From contig CP001622.1 of NCBI GenBank assembly GCA_000023185.1, forward strand, positions 2,666,001 through 2,730,000: a DNA stretch of 64,000 nt. Direction: 5' to 3'. Position numbers and translations under genes: made by a program. Shown piece by piece: positions 1 through 8,695 of the stretch. The notes beneath the pieces are model-generated. The model was not told the origin of the DNA, ran no database searches, and worked only from the letters and a program-made list of their open reading frames with translations. This DNA is from Rhizobium leguminosarum bv. trifolii WSM1325. Its GTDB lineage: Bacteria; Pseudomonadota; Alphaproteobacteria; Rhizobiales; Rhizobiaceae. Each line of letters begins with the position of its first letter. The first letter of the stretch is position 1.

Positions 1-1
1 A

Positions 2-595
2 GTCTTCCTCGAAATGCTGCGCGGCGAAGGTTTTGCCAAACCGAACCCGCGGCCGATGTTTCCCAATCCGCCCGGCCTCTTGCGCCTCGAGCCGCATTCG
101 GAAGGCCTGCGCGAGCGGATCTGGTGGGGCGCGAGCTCGAATGCCACCGCCGTCTGGGCAGCCAAGCTCGGCATGAACCTGCAGAGTTCGACGCTGAAGG
201 ACGATGAGACGGGAGAGCCCTTCCACGTCCAGCAGGCCGACCAGATCCGGGCGTATCGCGAGGCGTGGAAAGAAGCCGGCCACACGCGCCAGCCGCGCGT
301 CTCGGTCAGCCGCAGCATCTTCGCGCTGGTCGACGATCGCGACCGCGCCTATTTCGGCTACGGCAACGACGAGGGCGACAAGATCGGCTTCATCGATGAG
401 AAGACCCGGGCGATCTTCGGTCGGAGCTATGCGGCCGAACCCGATGCCCTGATCAAGCAGCTCGCCGAAGACGAGGCGATCGCCGAGGCTGACACGCTGC
501 TGCTCACCGTGCCCAACCAGCTCGGCGTCGAATATAACGCCCACGTCATCGAAGCGATCCTGACCCACGTCGCGCCGGCGATGGGTTGGCGCTGA
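2..595 (+). CDS. LLM-class flavin-dependent monooxygenase, C-terminal part
   Basis: The frame is open at the window edge, so only about 197 C-terminal residues are visible and the start lies upstream. The visible part resembles the C-terminal half of luciferase-like TIM-barrel monooxygenases: a WGASSNATAVWAAKLG stretch, which in this family lies near the flavin phosphate, followed by a QIRAYREAWKEAGH helix. Family members use reduced FMN from a separate reductase to oxygenate small molecules in the cytoplasm. The substrate cannot be read from the sequence. It ends 24 bp before the convergent AraC-type gene. Confidence 0.75.
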   Translation, partial: VFLEMLRGEGFAKPNPRPMFPNPPGLLRLEPHSEGLRERIWWGASSNATAVWAAKLGMNLQSSTLKDDETGEPFHVQQADQIRAYREAWKEAGHTRQPRVSVSRSIFALVDDRDRAYFGYGNDEGDKIGFIDEKTRAIFGRSYAAEPDALIKQLAEDEAIAEADTLLLTVPNQLGVEYNAHVIEAILTHVAPAMGWR

Positions 596-619
596 CGCGC
601 TGTCATTGCTGCCGGGCTC

Positions 620-1444
620 TCAAACCCGCGGATACCTCGCACGGAACTCGCGAGGACTGCAGCCCTCACGTTCGTGAAAGGCCCGCGAAAAATAAAACGG
701 GTCATCCAAGCCGATCATCGCGGCCACCGTTTCGATCTTTTCGTCGGTGGTTGCCAATAGCTGTTTGGCATGATCCATGCGCGCCCGAAGCTGAAATGCT
801 TTGGGAGGCAGTCCAGTTTCGAGCGTGAACCGCCTGCGCAGCGTGGCCGGAGACATGCCATGCTCGGCGGCAAAGGCTGCAAGGTCCAACGGTTGCATCG
901 CCCGCCGCCGTAGCGTTTCCACGATGTCGGCCATATCTAGCCTTTCCTGGCGTCGATCGGCCGCGCCGCTTGCCTGTCTGGCGGCGGATATGACGATGCG
1001 ATGCAGCATCAATGCCGCCGAGGCCTGCCCGAGGTTGGTGTCGTCAAGCAGATCGGCATGAAGTTTGCCGAAAAGCCGCATCACCTCGTCGAGATGATGC
1101 AGGGCGACGACCGGATGTCGCTCGGTCATGATCCTCAGCCTCACGAAGTCTCGCGTGAACGACCCTTCGAAAAGCGCCCAGCGCTCGTCCCAGCCGCCTT
1201 CGTCGGGGCCATAGGAATGCACGCGGTTCGGAAACAGCCAGAACAATGCAGGTCCGGTCAGGCTCATGCGGCCGGTGGCGGCCGTTTCCAGCCAGCCCTG
1301 CCCTCGCTCCACCAGCACGACGGCGAAACTCGGCAGTTTCCGGTCCGTCACCGCACGCCGGGCATGCTGCCTGCCGCTGCCGGTGACTGCCAGTCCGCCG
1401 GCTGCGCCGAGCGGCGTTCTATAGATGGCTTCGGCGTCTCTCAT
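620..1444 (-). CDS. AraC-family transcriptional regulator
   Basis: The 274-residue protein has an N-terminal cupin-like sensor part (residues ~20-110) and a C-terminal double helix-turn-helix (~168-272). The second half shows the family pattern: MSPATLRRRFTLETGLPP, then IETVAAMIGLDDPFYFSRAF and a CSPREFRARYP end. It should bind DNA as a ligand-controlled activator. The gene is divergent from the phytanoyl-CoA dioxygenase-like gene, with 97 bp between the start codons, so that gene is its most likely target together with its own promoter. The ligand is unknown. The assignment to the family is firm; the target is inferred from position. Confidence 0.9.
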   Translation of the reverse strand: MRDAEAIYRTPLGAAGGLAVTGSGRQHARRAVTDRKLPSFAVVLVERGQGWLETAATGRMSLTGPALFWLFPNRVHSYGPDEGGWDERWALFEGSFTRDFVRLRIMTERHPVVALHHLDEVMRLFGKLHADLLDDTNLGQASAALMLHRIVISAARQASGAADRRQERLDMADIVETLRRRAMQPLDLAAFAAEHGMSPATLRRRFTLETGLPPKAFQLRARMDHAKQLLATTDEKIETVAAMIGLDDPFYFSRAFHEREGCSPREFRARYPRV

Positions 1445-1541
1445 GGTGAGCGAAAAGTCCAGCTATCAATTTCCTCTATGTCGGTTGGTATGCCGGATCA
1501 GGTAATTGATGGCAAGTCAACTCAAGCGACGGAGGAGTGAA

Positions 1542-2465
1542 ATGTCAATTGCTGCGGAGGTCATACAAGCTCGCAAGATGGATTTGCCTCTTGCCGCAAA
1601 CGGCAGAACCTTGCCCGTTGAGCGGATCGGTTGGCTCGCGCCGACCGATCCCGGCATCGGCATCGACGCCATCCGCCGCCGCTACCAGGACGATGGCTAT
1701 GTCTGGCTGAAAGGCCTTCTGCCGCGGGCCGATGTGATCGACTTCCGCCGCTGGGTTTTCGAACATCTCGCCGAAACCGGGCTGGTCGATCCCGGCAGCG
1801 ATTTTTCTCTGGGCATGGCGTCTGCCGGCGGCTTCGACAGGAGCCTTGGGGACAGGCGCCTGATGTCCCTCGTCCGCTCAGCCGCCTATGAAGGTTTCTG
1901 TGCGCAACCGCCGCTCGCCCGCTTCATGGACGATTTCCTGCAGGGCATCTCCTATCTGCACAAGCGCAAGCTCATGCGTTTCGTCCAGCCGGGAACGCCG
2001 ACGGCCACACCCGCCCACTACGATCTCGTCTATCTCCGCGGCGGCACCAGCCGCCTGGTGACGGCCTGGATTCCGATCGGCGACATCCCCGCCGAGATGG
2101 GCGGCCTGGTGTATCTCGAAGGCTCGCACGCGCTGGGCGTCAAGATGGAGACCGAGTTCCAGGTAGCAAGCGGCGATCTTTCTGCGGAAGAGCGGATCAG
2201 TGCCTACAACCGCCACATGGCGGAAGGCGGCTGGATCTCGAAGGATCTGCCCGATATGGCGGAGCGCTTCGACACCCGCTGGCTCGCCGCCGATTATGAG
2301 GCCGGCGACGTGGTGCTTCACTCGCCCTACATGATCCACGCCTCGACCACCAACCAGGACCACAGCCGGCGGCTGCGCCTCTCAACCGACATCAGGTATC
2401 AGAATGTCGACGACGAGATCGACGTCCGATGGAATAACCATTGGAGCCTCGGCGATATGCTGTAG
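1542..2465 (+). CDS. Phytanoyl-CoA dioxygenase (PhyH) family protein
   Basis: This is a 307-residue Fe(II)/2-oxoglutarate-dependent oxygenase of the PhyH family. The iron-binding triad is visible as H159-Y-D161 (in PAHYDLVYLRGG) and a distal H266 in DVVLHSPYMIHAS, and the arginines in RRLRLSTDIRYQ fit the 2-oxoglutarate carboxylate site. Family members hydroxylate small molecules or acyl groups; the substrate is not evident. The ATG at 1542 is preferred over an in-frame TTG at 1506 because GGAGGAG lies at 1531-1537. It is divergent from the AraC regulator and is followed by about 220 bp without a gene. Confidence 0.85.
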   Translation: MSIAAEVIQARKMDLPLAANGRTLPVERIGWLAPTDPGIGIDAIRRRYQDDGYVWLKGLLPRADVIDFRRWVFEHLAETGLVDPGSDFSLGMASAGGFDRSLGDRRLMSLVRSAAYEGFCAQPPLARFMDDFLQGISYLHKRKLMRFVQPGTPTATPAHYDLVYLRGGTSRLVTAWIPIGDIPAEMGGLVYLEGSHALGVKMETEFQVASGDLSAEERISAYNRHMAEGGWISKDLPDMAERFDTRWLAADYEAGDVVLHSPYMIHASTTNQDHSRRLRLSTDIRYQNVDDEIDVRWNNHWSLGDML

Positions 2466-2689
2466 CTTGGTTCGACTGCCTCATTCGGCACAACCCCGGC
2501 TCTGGCTGCATGTCATCCGGTATAGGCGACCGCGCAGCTGACGCGGAAAGCGAGGCGCGAAACGCCGACCGCCGATACAGAAGCGACGTGCTCGGACCTT
2601 ACTGCCGTGTTGGACGTTGATGCTCCGAACCTTGAATCGGTCGCATGACTGACCGAGTTATGCCGTAGCCGAACCGCTCGAGTTGCCTG

Positions 2690-3622
2690 ATGCCGCGTAC
2701 GAACCTGAACGATATCCTGATCTTCATGGCCGTCGTCGATGCCGGAAGCTTTATCGCCGGCGGCCAAACCATGGGCCTGTCGCGTTCAGCGGCAGGCAAG
2801 GCTGTCATCCGCCTGGAAGACCGGCTCGGCGCGCGTCTGCTCAACCGCACGACGAGAACGTTGAACCTGACCGACGAAGGCCGGATGTTTTACGAGCGCG
2901 GGCTGCAGATCCTTGCATTGGTCGACGAGGCGGAGGCGAGCGTTGCGGGGCAGAACAGCACGCCGCGAGGCGTTCTCCGGCTGACCGTTCCCGATGCCTT
3001 CGGGCGGCTTGTCGTGCTGCCTTTGCTTGAAAAATATCTTCAGGCCTGGCCCGACATCCAGGTCGAAGTGAGCTTCACCGATCGCCTGGCCGACATCGTC
3101 GAGGAAGGCTTCGATCTGGCGATCCGGATCGGCGCGACGGCGACGGACACCCGCCTGGTCTCACGCGTGATCGCCACCTATAAGGCACGGCTCTGCGCCT
3201 CGTCGGCCTACCTTGCCGAGCGCGGCGAGCCCCGCGATATCGACGATCTCGCGGTCCATGACTGCCTGATCTTCGCCGGCCGCAATCAAAGGCAGGGCTG
3301 GCGCTTTCGCGGGGAAGGCGGTTCCTGGATCAAGGCGCAGGACCGCAGCCGCTTGAGGCTCGACAGCGCAGAGGCGATCCGCGACGCCGCCCTGGCGGGA
3401 CTGGGCATCGCGCTGCTTCCCGATTTTCTCGTCGCCGACGATCTCGTCACCGGCCGCCTCCGGCAGATCCTGCCCGACCTCGAAACCGACGACGTAAAGA
3501 TCGTCACGCTCTATCCCGACAAGCGCCTGCTGGAACCGCGTGTCCGACGCTTCATCGATCTGATGGTCGAGGAGCTTGGAGACCAGAGCGAGGCACGCAA
3601 CCGCGACGCTAGGTCTGGGTGA
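2690..3622 (+). CDS. LysR-family transcriptional regulator
   Basis: The 310-residue protein starts with a winged helix (residues ~4-62: NDILIFMAVVDAGSFIAGGQ, then SRSAAGKAVIRLEDRLGARL) and continues with a periplasmic-binding-protein-like effector domain (~90-295). It resembles the common LysR subgroup whose members often regulate an adjacent oxidoreductase or transporter. Its last 14 bp overlap the convergent MFS gene. No divergent partner is present, so the target is unknown. The Shine-Dalgarno sequence before ATG 2690 is weak, but the helix-turn-helix begins right after it, which supports this start. Confidence 0.9.
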   Translation: MPRTNLNDILIFMAVVDAGSFIAGGQTMGLSRSAAGKAVIRLEDRLGARLLNRTTRTLNLTDEGRMFYERGLQILALVDEAEASVAGQNSTPRGVLRLTVPDAFGRLVVLPLLEKYLQAWPDIQVEVSFTDRLADIVEEGFDLAIRIGATATDTRLVSRVIATYKARLCASSAYLAERGEPRDIDDLAVHDCLIFAGRNQRQGWRFRGEGGSWIKAQDRSRLRLDSAEAIRDAALAGLGIALLPDFLVADDLVTGRLRQILPDLETDDVKIVTLYPDKRLLEPRVRRFIDLMVEELGDQSEARNRDARSG

Positions 3623-4853
3623 TAGGCTTGTCGAAGCCGCGGAAGCTCTTCAGCGCCAGGGGAAAGAGGGTTGCGGCGAGATAGGCGAGCCCGGTGAGCG
3701 AGAGCGCCGCGGCGAGGCCGATCGTGCTGATCAGGGCGCCGCCGACGAGGCCGCCGAAGGGGATGAGCGCGAAGCAGAGGGCGGCGTTCATCGCGGTGAC
3801 GCGGCCGGTCAGCGGCTTGGGGATGCGCTCGAAGATCACCGCCGACAGGATCGGATTGAGGAAGCCCGAGGCAAATCCTGCGATTGCCAGGGTGAGGAAG
3901 ATGATGGGGAGTGGCGCATCCAGCGCAATAACGAGAAAGCGCGGAAATCCGGTCAGCAGGAAGGCCACGGTATAAACCATCAGGCGCGGCATCCGCTCGC
4001 CGATCGCAGCGGCAATCGCAGCACCCGCGATCGAGGCGCCGGTGAAGGCCGAAAACATCGCCCCCAGCAATTCCGGGCCATGGCCTGAGCTCCGCGTCCA
4101 GACGGGCAGCAGCACCGCGTGATAAGCCTGGTCCAGCAGGTTAGTGGTCGCCACCATGATGACAATGCTGACGAGCACCGCGTCGCCGCGCAGAAAGCGC
4201 CAGCCTTCCCTGAGATCGCCGAGATAGGAGGACATCCCGCCCGGCCGGGCCTCGGGCATGCAGCGCAGCTCGGGGACGCGCCGCAATCCGGGGATGCCTA
4301 CTCCCACAATCAGCGCAGCGGCGGCGAAGGTGACGGCATTGACCACCAGCGCTTGGCCCGGGCCGATCAGGCCGATCAGCGCGCCGGCGCCGGCCGCACC
4401 CGCCGTCGAGGCCAGCCGCTCGATGGCACCAACGAGGCCTGTCACCCGCTCGAGCGGCACCGCCGCCAATTCGGCAATATCAGGCACCATCGCCTGTTTG
4501 GCAGCATCGGATGGACCGCGCAGCACACCCATGGCAAAGACGACAGGCAGCAGCAGCGACATATCAAGCAGGCCGAGCCAATCGAGCAGCGGCACCAGCA
4601 TCACCACGGCCACCGAGGCGGTGTCGCAGACGACAGCGATGCGTTTCGGGCCGACGCGGTCGATCAGCGGCCCACTGAGCGCCTTGGCGGCGACATAGGG
4701 GAGCATCTCCATCATCGCTGTCAGCCCGGTTAAAACGGGGCTGCCGGTCGCGCTCAGCACCAACCAGGGAATAGCGATGGTCGACAGCCGCGTGCCGGAA
4801 AGCGAAAGCGTCTCGGCCGCGGCAAGCGCCAGGAATGGCCCACCCTTCCTCAT
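3609..4853 (-). CDS. MFS transporter
   Basis: The 414-residue protein is made of hydrophobic segments spaced like a 12-helix major facilitator. The loop after helix 2 reads GPLIDRVGPKRI, a variant of the MFS loop motif (GxxxDRxGxRR). It resembles the MFS_3 type of macrolide or drug effluxers of the inner membrane. Its ATG overlaps the stop of the upstream helix-turn-helix gene by 4 bp (ATGA), so the two are translationally coupled. The arrangement (repressor followed by pump under a shared operator) suggests inducible export; the exported compound is unknown. Confidence 0.85.
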   Translation of the reverse strand: MRKGGPFLALAAAETLSLSGTRLSTIAIPWLVLSATGSPVLTGLTAMMEMLPYVAAKALSGPLIDRVGPKRIAVVCDTASVAVVMLVPLLDWLGLLDMSLLLPVVFAMGVLRGPSDAAKQAMVPDIAELAAVPLERVTGLVGAIERLASTAGAAGAGALIGLIGPGQALVVNAVTFAAAALIVGVGIPGLRRVPELRCMPEARPGGMSSYLGDLREGWRFLRGDAVLVSIVIMVATTNLLDQAYHAVLLPVWTRSSGHGPELLGAMFSAFTGASIAGAAIAAAIGERMPRLMVYTVAFLLTGFPRFLVIALDAPLPIIFLTLAIAGFASGFLNPILSAVIFERIPKPLTGRVTAMNAALCFALIPFGGLVGGALISTIGLAAALSLTGLAYLAATLFPLALKSFRGFDKPITQT

Positions 4854-5494
4854 GACCCATCATCTTCCTCGCGATGCGGGAGCCGGCCCGGATAGGGAAA
4901 GGCGTGCAGCATGATCGAGAAGGGAACCATATCCGGGGGTGCCAGCTCCCCCAAAGGCGGAGCCACCCGTATCGCTTCGAGAATGGTATCGGTCAGCCGC
5001 TTGGTCAGGGCTTCGGCCTGTTCCGCCGTCATCGGGATGATGATGTCGCTGGCCGTGCTCGCCTTGCGCCATTCCGCCGGCAGCTCGGCATATTCCTCCA
5101 GCGCCTGCTGCATCTGACCGACCTGCAGAGAGAGTATCGCCTGGTTGAAGGCGAGGTCGAGATCAAGCGCTTCACCCTCGGCCTCGCTTGCCGGCACCGA
5201 GGTGAGCTCGTGGCTGGCGCGCCACCAGCGGTCGCGCCGCGAAGCATGCGGCGCTTCCTCGATGAAGCCGTATTGGGCGAGCTGGCGTAGGTGATAGCTG
5301 GTCGCGCCGCTATTCAGCCCGAGCCGCACTGCCAGTTGCGTCGCCGTGGCGGGTCCATCGACCCTGAGCATGCCGAGCATGCGCAGCCGGACAGGATGCG
5401 TCAGCGCCTTCAGCGCGGTGGGATCGGGCACGACGCGGCTGAGGGTGCGGGGTGCGGTGACGGATTGAGCAGGCTGCGGGCGCGGGTCTTTCAT
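4850..5494 (-). CDS. ArsR-like winged-helix transcriptional regulator
   Basis: The 214-residue protein has an ArsR-type winged helix at residues ~25-95 (ALTHPVRLRMLGMLRVDGPA, then NSGATSYHLRQLAQYGFIEE). A C-terminal alpha-helical part of about 100 residues follows, which may bind a ligand or form the dimer. It is the first gene of a two-gene unit with the MFS transporter, overlapping it by 4 bp. Two perfect palindromes lie 18-47 bp upstream of its start codon and probably form its autoregulatory operator. No metal-binding cysteine pair of the classical ArsR type is seen, so the inducer is probably not arsenite. Confidence 0.85.
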   Translation of the reverse strand: MKDPRPQPAQSVTAPRTLSRVVPDPTALKALTHPVRLRMLGMLRVDGPATATQLAVRLGLNSGATSYHLRQLAQYGFIEEAPHASRRDRWWRASHELTSVPASEAEGEALDLDLAFNQAILSLQVGQMQQALEEYAELPAEWRKASTASDIIIPMTAEQAEALTKRLTDTILEAIRVAPPLGELAPPDMVPFSIMLHAFPYPGRLPHREEDDGS

Positions 5495-5512
5495 GCCGGA
5501 AGCCTACTATTA

Positions 5513-5541
5513 CAAAGACATCTTTGCAAAGCTTTCTTTGC
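5513..5541 (-). promoter_or_regulatory. Tandem palindromic operator before the HTH-MFS operon
   Basis: Two perfect inverted repeats sit end to end: CAAAG-ACAT-CTTTG at 5513-5526 and GCAAAG-CTTT-CTTTGC at 5526-5541. Their centres are 14 bp apart. They lie just upstream of the start at 5494, where a repressor would block transcription. Assignment to the downstream ArsR-like protein is inferred from position. Confidence 0.65.
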
Positions 5542-5567
5542 GTAAGTGCAAGTGCCCTGTCCGCAGC

Positions 5568-6671
5568 TCAATCCTCAAGCAGGGTGAAGACCGCGCAAGG
5601 GTCGGCGATGCCGCGCAAGGTGTGCTCGCCGAGCGGCATCAGCGCCGTCGCCGTATTCGCCGCCACCGCGCCCGAGATCAACACGCTTCGGCTGAGCGGC
5701 TTGCACAGCCCTTCCAGCCGGCTGACCAGATTGACGGCGGAGCCGATAGCGGTGAAGTCCAGCCGGTCGGCAGCACCAATATTCCCCCACAGGATCTCGC
5801 CGAAGTGCAGTGCTGCGCCGAAGGGCAGCGGCGCTAGCCCCTGCGCCTGGCGAACTTGATCGAGATGGGCCATGCCGGCGCGGCTGGCGGTGACCGCGCG
5901 CAACGCTGCCTCGCAAGCCTCGCGATCCCCTCGGCCTGTGTCGCCCTCGCTCGACGTAGCCGTGACCGGAAAGATCGCCAGCACGCCGTCGCCGATGAAC
6001 TTCAGCACCTCGCCCCCGAAGGCATGCACGGCGCCTGCGACACGGTCGAACCAGGCGTCCAATGCGGCGATCATCACGTGAGGCTCGGTCACCTCGGAGA
6101 GCGCGGTGAAGTCGCGCAGATCGGCGCAGAGAAGGGCTGCGCGGATGGTCTCGCCAGTGCCGCGGGCAAGCGCGCCGGCCTGCACCCGGGCGGCGCTGCG
6201 CCGGCCGAGATAGGCTTCAAGCAGCGCGGCCCGCGCCTCCCGCGCCGCCAAAGCGGCGAGCGGGGCTACGGAAAAACGCGCGACTTCGCGCAGCAGGCCA
6301 GCCTCGGTCGGGCCGAATGCGCTGCCCCCTGCCCCGTTGGCGATACCCGCCCAGCCGAGTATCGGACTATCCTGCGAAGGCCCGATTCTCTCCTCCCATA
6401 CCGGTCCGAGCCCAGCCAGCCACTCGCGCCCAGCCTCGCTCTGCGGCGCCGCGGCAAAGGCCAAAGCCTCGATGACAGCATCGGTCTCGGCTCGCCACAG
6501 CCAGGTGCGCCGCGCGATGATCGGATGCGGCACCGAAAGTGTCAGCGCGCCGCCGGAAATCGGCAGGCCATCGGCCAGCAACCGGCGCCCGAGCTCGGCC
6601 AGAAACCGTTCGGGACCAGGCGAGGCCCCGGCCTCGTCAACCAGCCAGGCAAGGGGAGATGGCAGATCCAT
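5568..6671 (-). CDS. Class III adenylate/guanylate cyclase domain protein
   Basis: The 367-residue soluble protein has an N-terminal region of ~165 residues without a recognised domain and a class III nucleotide cyclase domain at ~176-367. The two metal-binding aspartates are D184 (in CADLRDFTAL) and D228 (KFIGDGVLAIF). The transition-state residues are N314 and R318 (SAVNLVSRLE), and a Thr (FTAIG) occupies the purine-specificity position, as in many bacterial adenylate cyclases. It should make cAMP, or possibly another cyclic nucleotide, in the cytoplasm. It stands alone, upstream of the HTH-MFS pair in the same direction but separated by the operator. Confidence 0.88.
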   Translation of the reverse strand: MDLPSPLAWLVDEAGASPGPERFLAELGRRLLADGLPISGGALTLSVPHPIIARRTWLWRAETDAVIEALAFAAAPQSEAGREWLAGLGPVWEERIGPSQDSPILGWAGIANGAGGSAFGPTEAGLLREVARFSVAPLAALAAREARAALLEAYLGRRSAARVQAGALARGTGETIRAALLCADLRDFTALSEVTEPHVMIAALDAWFDRVAGAVHAFGGEVLKFIGDGVLAIFPVTATSSEGDTGRGDREACEAALRAVTASRAGMAHLDQVRQAQGLAPLPFGAALHFGEILWGNIGAADRLDFTAIGSAVNLVSRLEGLCKPLSRSVLISGAVAANTATALMPLGEHTLRGIADPCAVFTLLED

Positions 6672-6717
6672 GGCTTAACATCGCACGCTCGCCGGGACGT
6701 CCGCAAGGATATCCCTC

Positions 6718-6794
6718 GGGGTGACCGCTGGCGGTCATCCCTGGGTGCGACAAGCCGACGTTCGCACGTCCATCAGGACACCCCGCGGGTGTCC
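6718..6794. repeat. Cluster of strong hairpins between cyclase and small gene
   Basis: This gene-free stretch holds a near-perfect stem at 6718-6741 (TGACCGC against GCGGTCA, extended by GGG/CCC) and a perfect one at 6776-6794 (GGACACCC-CGC-GGGTGTCC). Neither is followed by a T-run. They look like an intergenic palindromic repeat rather than terminators. No other copy occurs in the window. Confidence 0.45.
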
Positions 6795-6954
6795 GTGAAG
6801 AGATTCCCATAGACTCAAGCTGTCGCCCCAAAGGACGTCCACTCCCCTGTCGAAAACCCTTCGACGCGGTGGAAAACAAAAAATAAACACTTTAAACTCG
6901 CGCGACTTTGATTCCATTATAGGGCCGTTCGTCATCGTGTGATTGAGGGGTACG

Positions 6955-7179
6955 ATGGGCACGGTATTCTGGCCGAAAGATCCGCTGGATGGGAATGACA
7001 TGACGGTGCTGACGTCGATCCTTCGGCGATGGTGCGAAAGGTATCAGGTCGAGCTGACGGCGGAAGAGAGCAGCCGCAAGGCAAAGGAACTCGTCGAATG
7101 GTTCGAATTCGGCGTCAAGGATCCCGTCGAGCTCGAGGAATTGATCGACGACAAGCACTGGCTCGTCAGCAGGATCTGA
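6955..7179 (+). CDS. Small conserved hypothetical protein
   Basis: This 74-residue acidic protein has no recognised domain, signal peptide or membrane segment. It is probably a cytoplasmic helical protein: its second half is rich in Glu, Lys and Leu (for example KAKELVEWFEFGVKDPVELE). The ATG at 6955 is chosen because GAGGGG lies at 6945-6950; an in-frame TTG at 6943 has no ribosome site. A rho-independent terminator follows the stop codon. The codon use matches the neighbours and the ribosome site is good, so it is likely a real gene. Its function is unknown. Confidence 0.65.
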   Translation: MGTVFWPKDPLDGNDMTVLTSILRRWCERYQVELTAEESSRKAKELVEWFEFGVKDPVELEELIDDKHWLVSRI

Positions 7180-7213
7180 CCCTCTCGGGTAAATCGGGAG
7201 AACGCTGGCTGTC

Positions 7214-7232
7214 AGCGTCGGCGACGCTTTTT
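7214..7232 (+). terminator. Rho-independent terminator after the small gene
   Basis: AGCGTC-GGC-GACGCT is followed by a T-run (CTTTTTC). It lies 35 bp after the stop of the 74-residue gene. Confidence 0.75.
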
Positions 7233-7238
7233 CATGAG

Positions 7239-7268
7239 AAAAGGCCGGGCGAAAATCGCTCCGGCCTT
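7239..7268 (-). terminator. Terminator of the secreted Arg/Trp-rich protein gene
   Basis: AAGGCCGG at 7241-7248 pairs with CCGGCCTT at 7261-7268. Read on the minus strand it ends in TTTTCTC, so it terminates the gene starting at 7603. Confidence 0.65.
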
Positions 7269-7294
7269 CGTCCATTTACATCTAAGCGAGACTT

Positions 7295-7603
7295 TTAGTC
7301 ATTATCCCGCCAACGCCGGTCGCGATCCCAGCGCCGCTCATGGCGCCAGCGCGAGCCATCCCAATCGCGGTGACGCCGCTCCCAGCCCCAGCGGGGCGGA
7401 CCACCGTAGAAAGCTACCGGCGGCGGGCGTCTCCAGCTTCGCCGGCATTCGCCCCAGCGCGTCAGATGCCAGCCGCGACCGCAGGCGTAGTCGACCTTTG
7501 TGACACTGCTCTGGACATTGATTGTCCCCATCGGCATTGCCTCCGCGGTACCGATCGAGAGGCTGCCGGCAAGCAAGGCAGCCGCGATAGAAAGTGCCTT
7601 CAT
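7295..7603 (-). CDS. Small secreted Arg/Trp-rich protein (GCG_CRPN-type motif)
   Basis: The 102-residue protein has a clear signal peptide (residues 1-22, ending GTAEA). A motif follows, CGRGWHLTRWGECRR, which matches the short GCG/CRPN-prefix pattern found in many small rhizobial exported proteins. The tail is strongly basic (Arg, Trp, Asp, Pro) and has no known fold. ATG 7603 is preferred because GGAG lies eight bases upstream; longer starts would spoil the signal peptide. The two cysteines could form a disulfide in the periplasm. The function is unknown. Confidence 0.7.
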   Translation of the reverse strand: MKALSIAAALLAGSLSIGTAEAMPMGTINVQSSVTKVDYACGRGWHLTRWGECRRSWRRPPPVAFYGGPPRWGWERRHRDWDGSRWRHERRWDRDRRWRDND

Positions 7604-7788
7604 CGTGAACTCCATTTTCAATCCAGCCGTCCGCAGATTAGGACCGCTAAATTGAACTGGAGATGAACTGCGCGTTCATGTTTGCGGTAGCAAAAGAAGC
7701 GCTTCCGCACGACCCGCTTGGGCGCTCGCCGACCGTTGTTGTCACAACCGCAAGCGCATCAGAGACGCCCCGCTGCCGGCAAATTTGT

Positions 7789-8235
7789 TCATGTCCGGCC
7801 GTAAAAAGCGTCGGGACCCGGATCCCGCCCGGCGGCGACTTCGGTCAGGCGCCCCAGGTAATGCGCCCAGCCTTCCGCATGGCCGGCGAATTGATCGGCG
7901 CTGGGCAGGCCGCTATGAGTGAGCCGCAACAGCGTTCCGCCCTCCTGTTCGATCAGGTCGATCTCGACCAGGCTCGACCCCGGCGGCACCACTTCGCTGC
8001 CGTCCCAGCCGAAGCTGTAGGCAAGGCGATGAACCGGCACCACCTCACGAAACGAGCCGCGCGCAAAGCGGGCGCCGGTGACGTTGACGAGATAGAGCCC
8101 GCCGGGCTGCGGCTCGACCTGCGCTTCCGTTCCCATCCAGCGCAGGATCTTCTCCGGATCGGTCATCAGCGCAAACACCGCGGCCGGCGGCGCCGCAATA
8201 TGCGCCTCGCGGTGAACGACGAAAGATTCTGGCAT
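7789..8235 (-). CDS. SRPBCC (AHSA1-like) domain protein
   Basis: This protein of about 148 residues has the START/AHSA1 helix-grip pattern: an N-terminal EAHIAAPPAAVFALMTDPEKI strand and helix, a central GGLYLVNVTG strand, and a C-terminal helix with HAEGWAHYLGRLTEVAAG. Such proteins form a hydrophobic cavity that binds small ligands; bacterial members are often of unknown function or act as co-chaperone-like or stress proteins. The ATG at 8235 follows GGGAGAG. It is a single gene, with the FMN riboswitch region behind it on the other strand. The ligand is unknown. Confidence 0.85.
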   Translation of the reverse strand: MPESFVVHREAHIAAPPAAVFALMTDPEKILRWMGTEAQVEPQPGGLYLVNVTGARFARGSFREVVPVHRLAYSFGWDGSEVVPPGSSLVEIDLIEQEGGTLLRLTHSGLPSADQFAGHAEGWAHYLGRLTEVAAGRDPGPDAFYGRT

Positions 8236-8476
8236 CACTCTCTCCCATGGTTGTCACGGCCTCGCCCAGGCGGAGACAGCGCGTCCTGTCTTGTCGTGCT
8301 TCTGACGTGGATGTCCTCACAGAGAGCATGTAGGCGCAAGCTCCTCCTTCGCAAGAGGGATTGCCCGCCGCCATCGGCGAACGAGCGAAATCGCCGCTTG
8401 GGGAGCCTGATCCAGCTCCGGCCGCGAAAGCATATCGACCTATTGCCAGCCCGCCGCCTTCCCCCTATTGTCCGCG

Positions 8477-8615
8477 CCGTTCTCAGGGCGGGGTGCAAGT
8501 CCCTACCGGCGGTATGCAATTTCGATTGCGAGCCCGCGAGCGCCTTCTTAGGAAGGGTCAGCAGATCAGGTGAGATGCCTGAGCCGACGGTCATAGTCCG
8601 GATGAAAGAGAACGT
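8477..8615 (+). promoter_or_regulatory. FMN riboswitch (RFN element)
   Basis: The conserved RFN blocks are present in order: TTCTCAGGGCGGGGTGCAAG, CCCTACCGGCGGT, AGCCCGCGAGCG, GGTCAGCAGATCAGGTGAGA, GCCGACGGTCATAGTCCGGA and a closing AAAGAGAACG that pairs with the start. The RNA binds flavin mononucleotide directly and shuts down flavin genes when FMN is plentiful. Downstream, a hairpin of CGTTCC against GGAACG (about 8617-8648) has no T-run, so control at translation is more likely than termination. The regulated gene is the lumazine synthase at 8696. Confidence 0.95.
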
Positions 8616-8695
8616 GCGTTCCTGCCGCCCTTGCGGCTGTCGGGAACGTTCGTGATCGCCTTGGGTGATGTGTCTGTTCGCCAAAGGAGATTACC

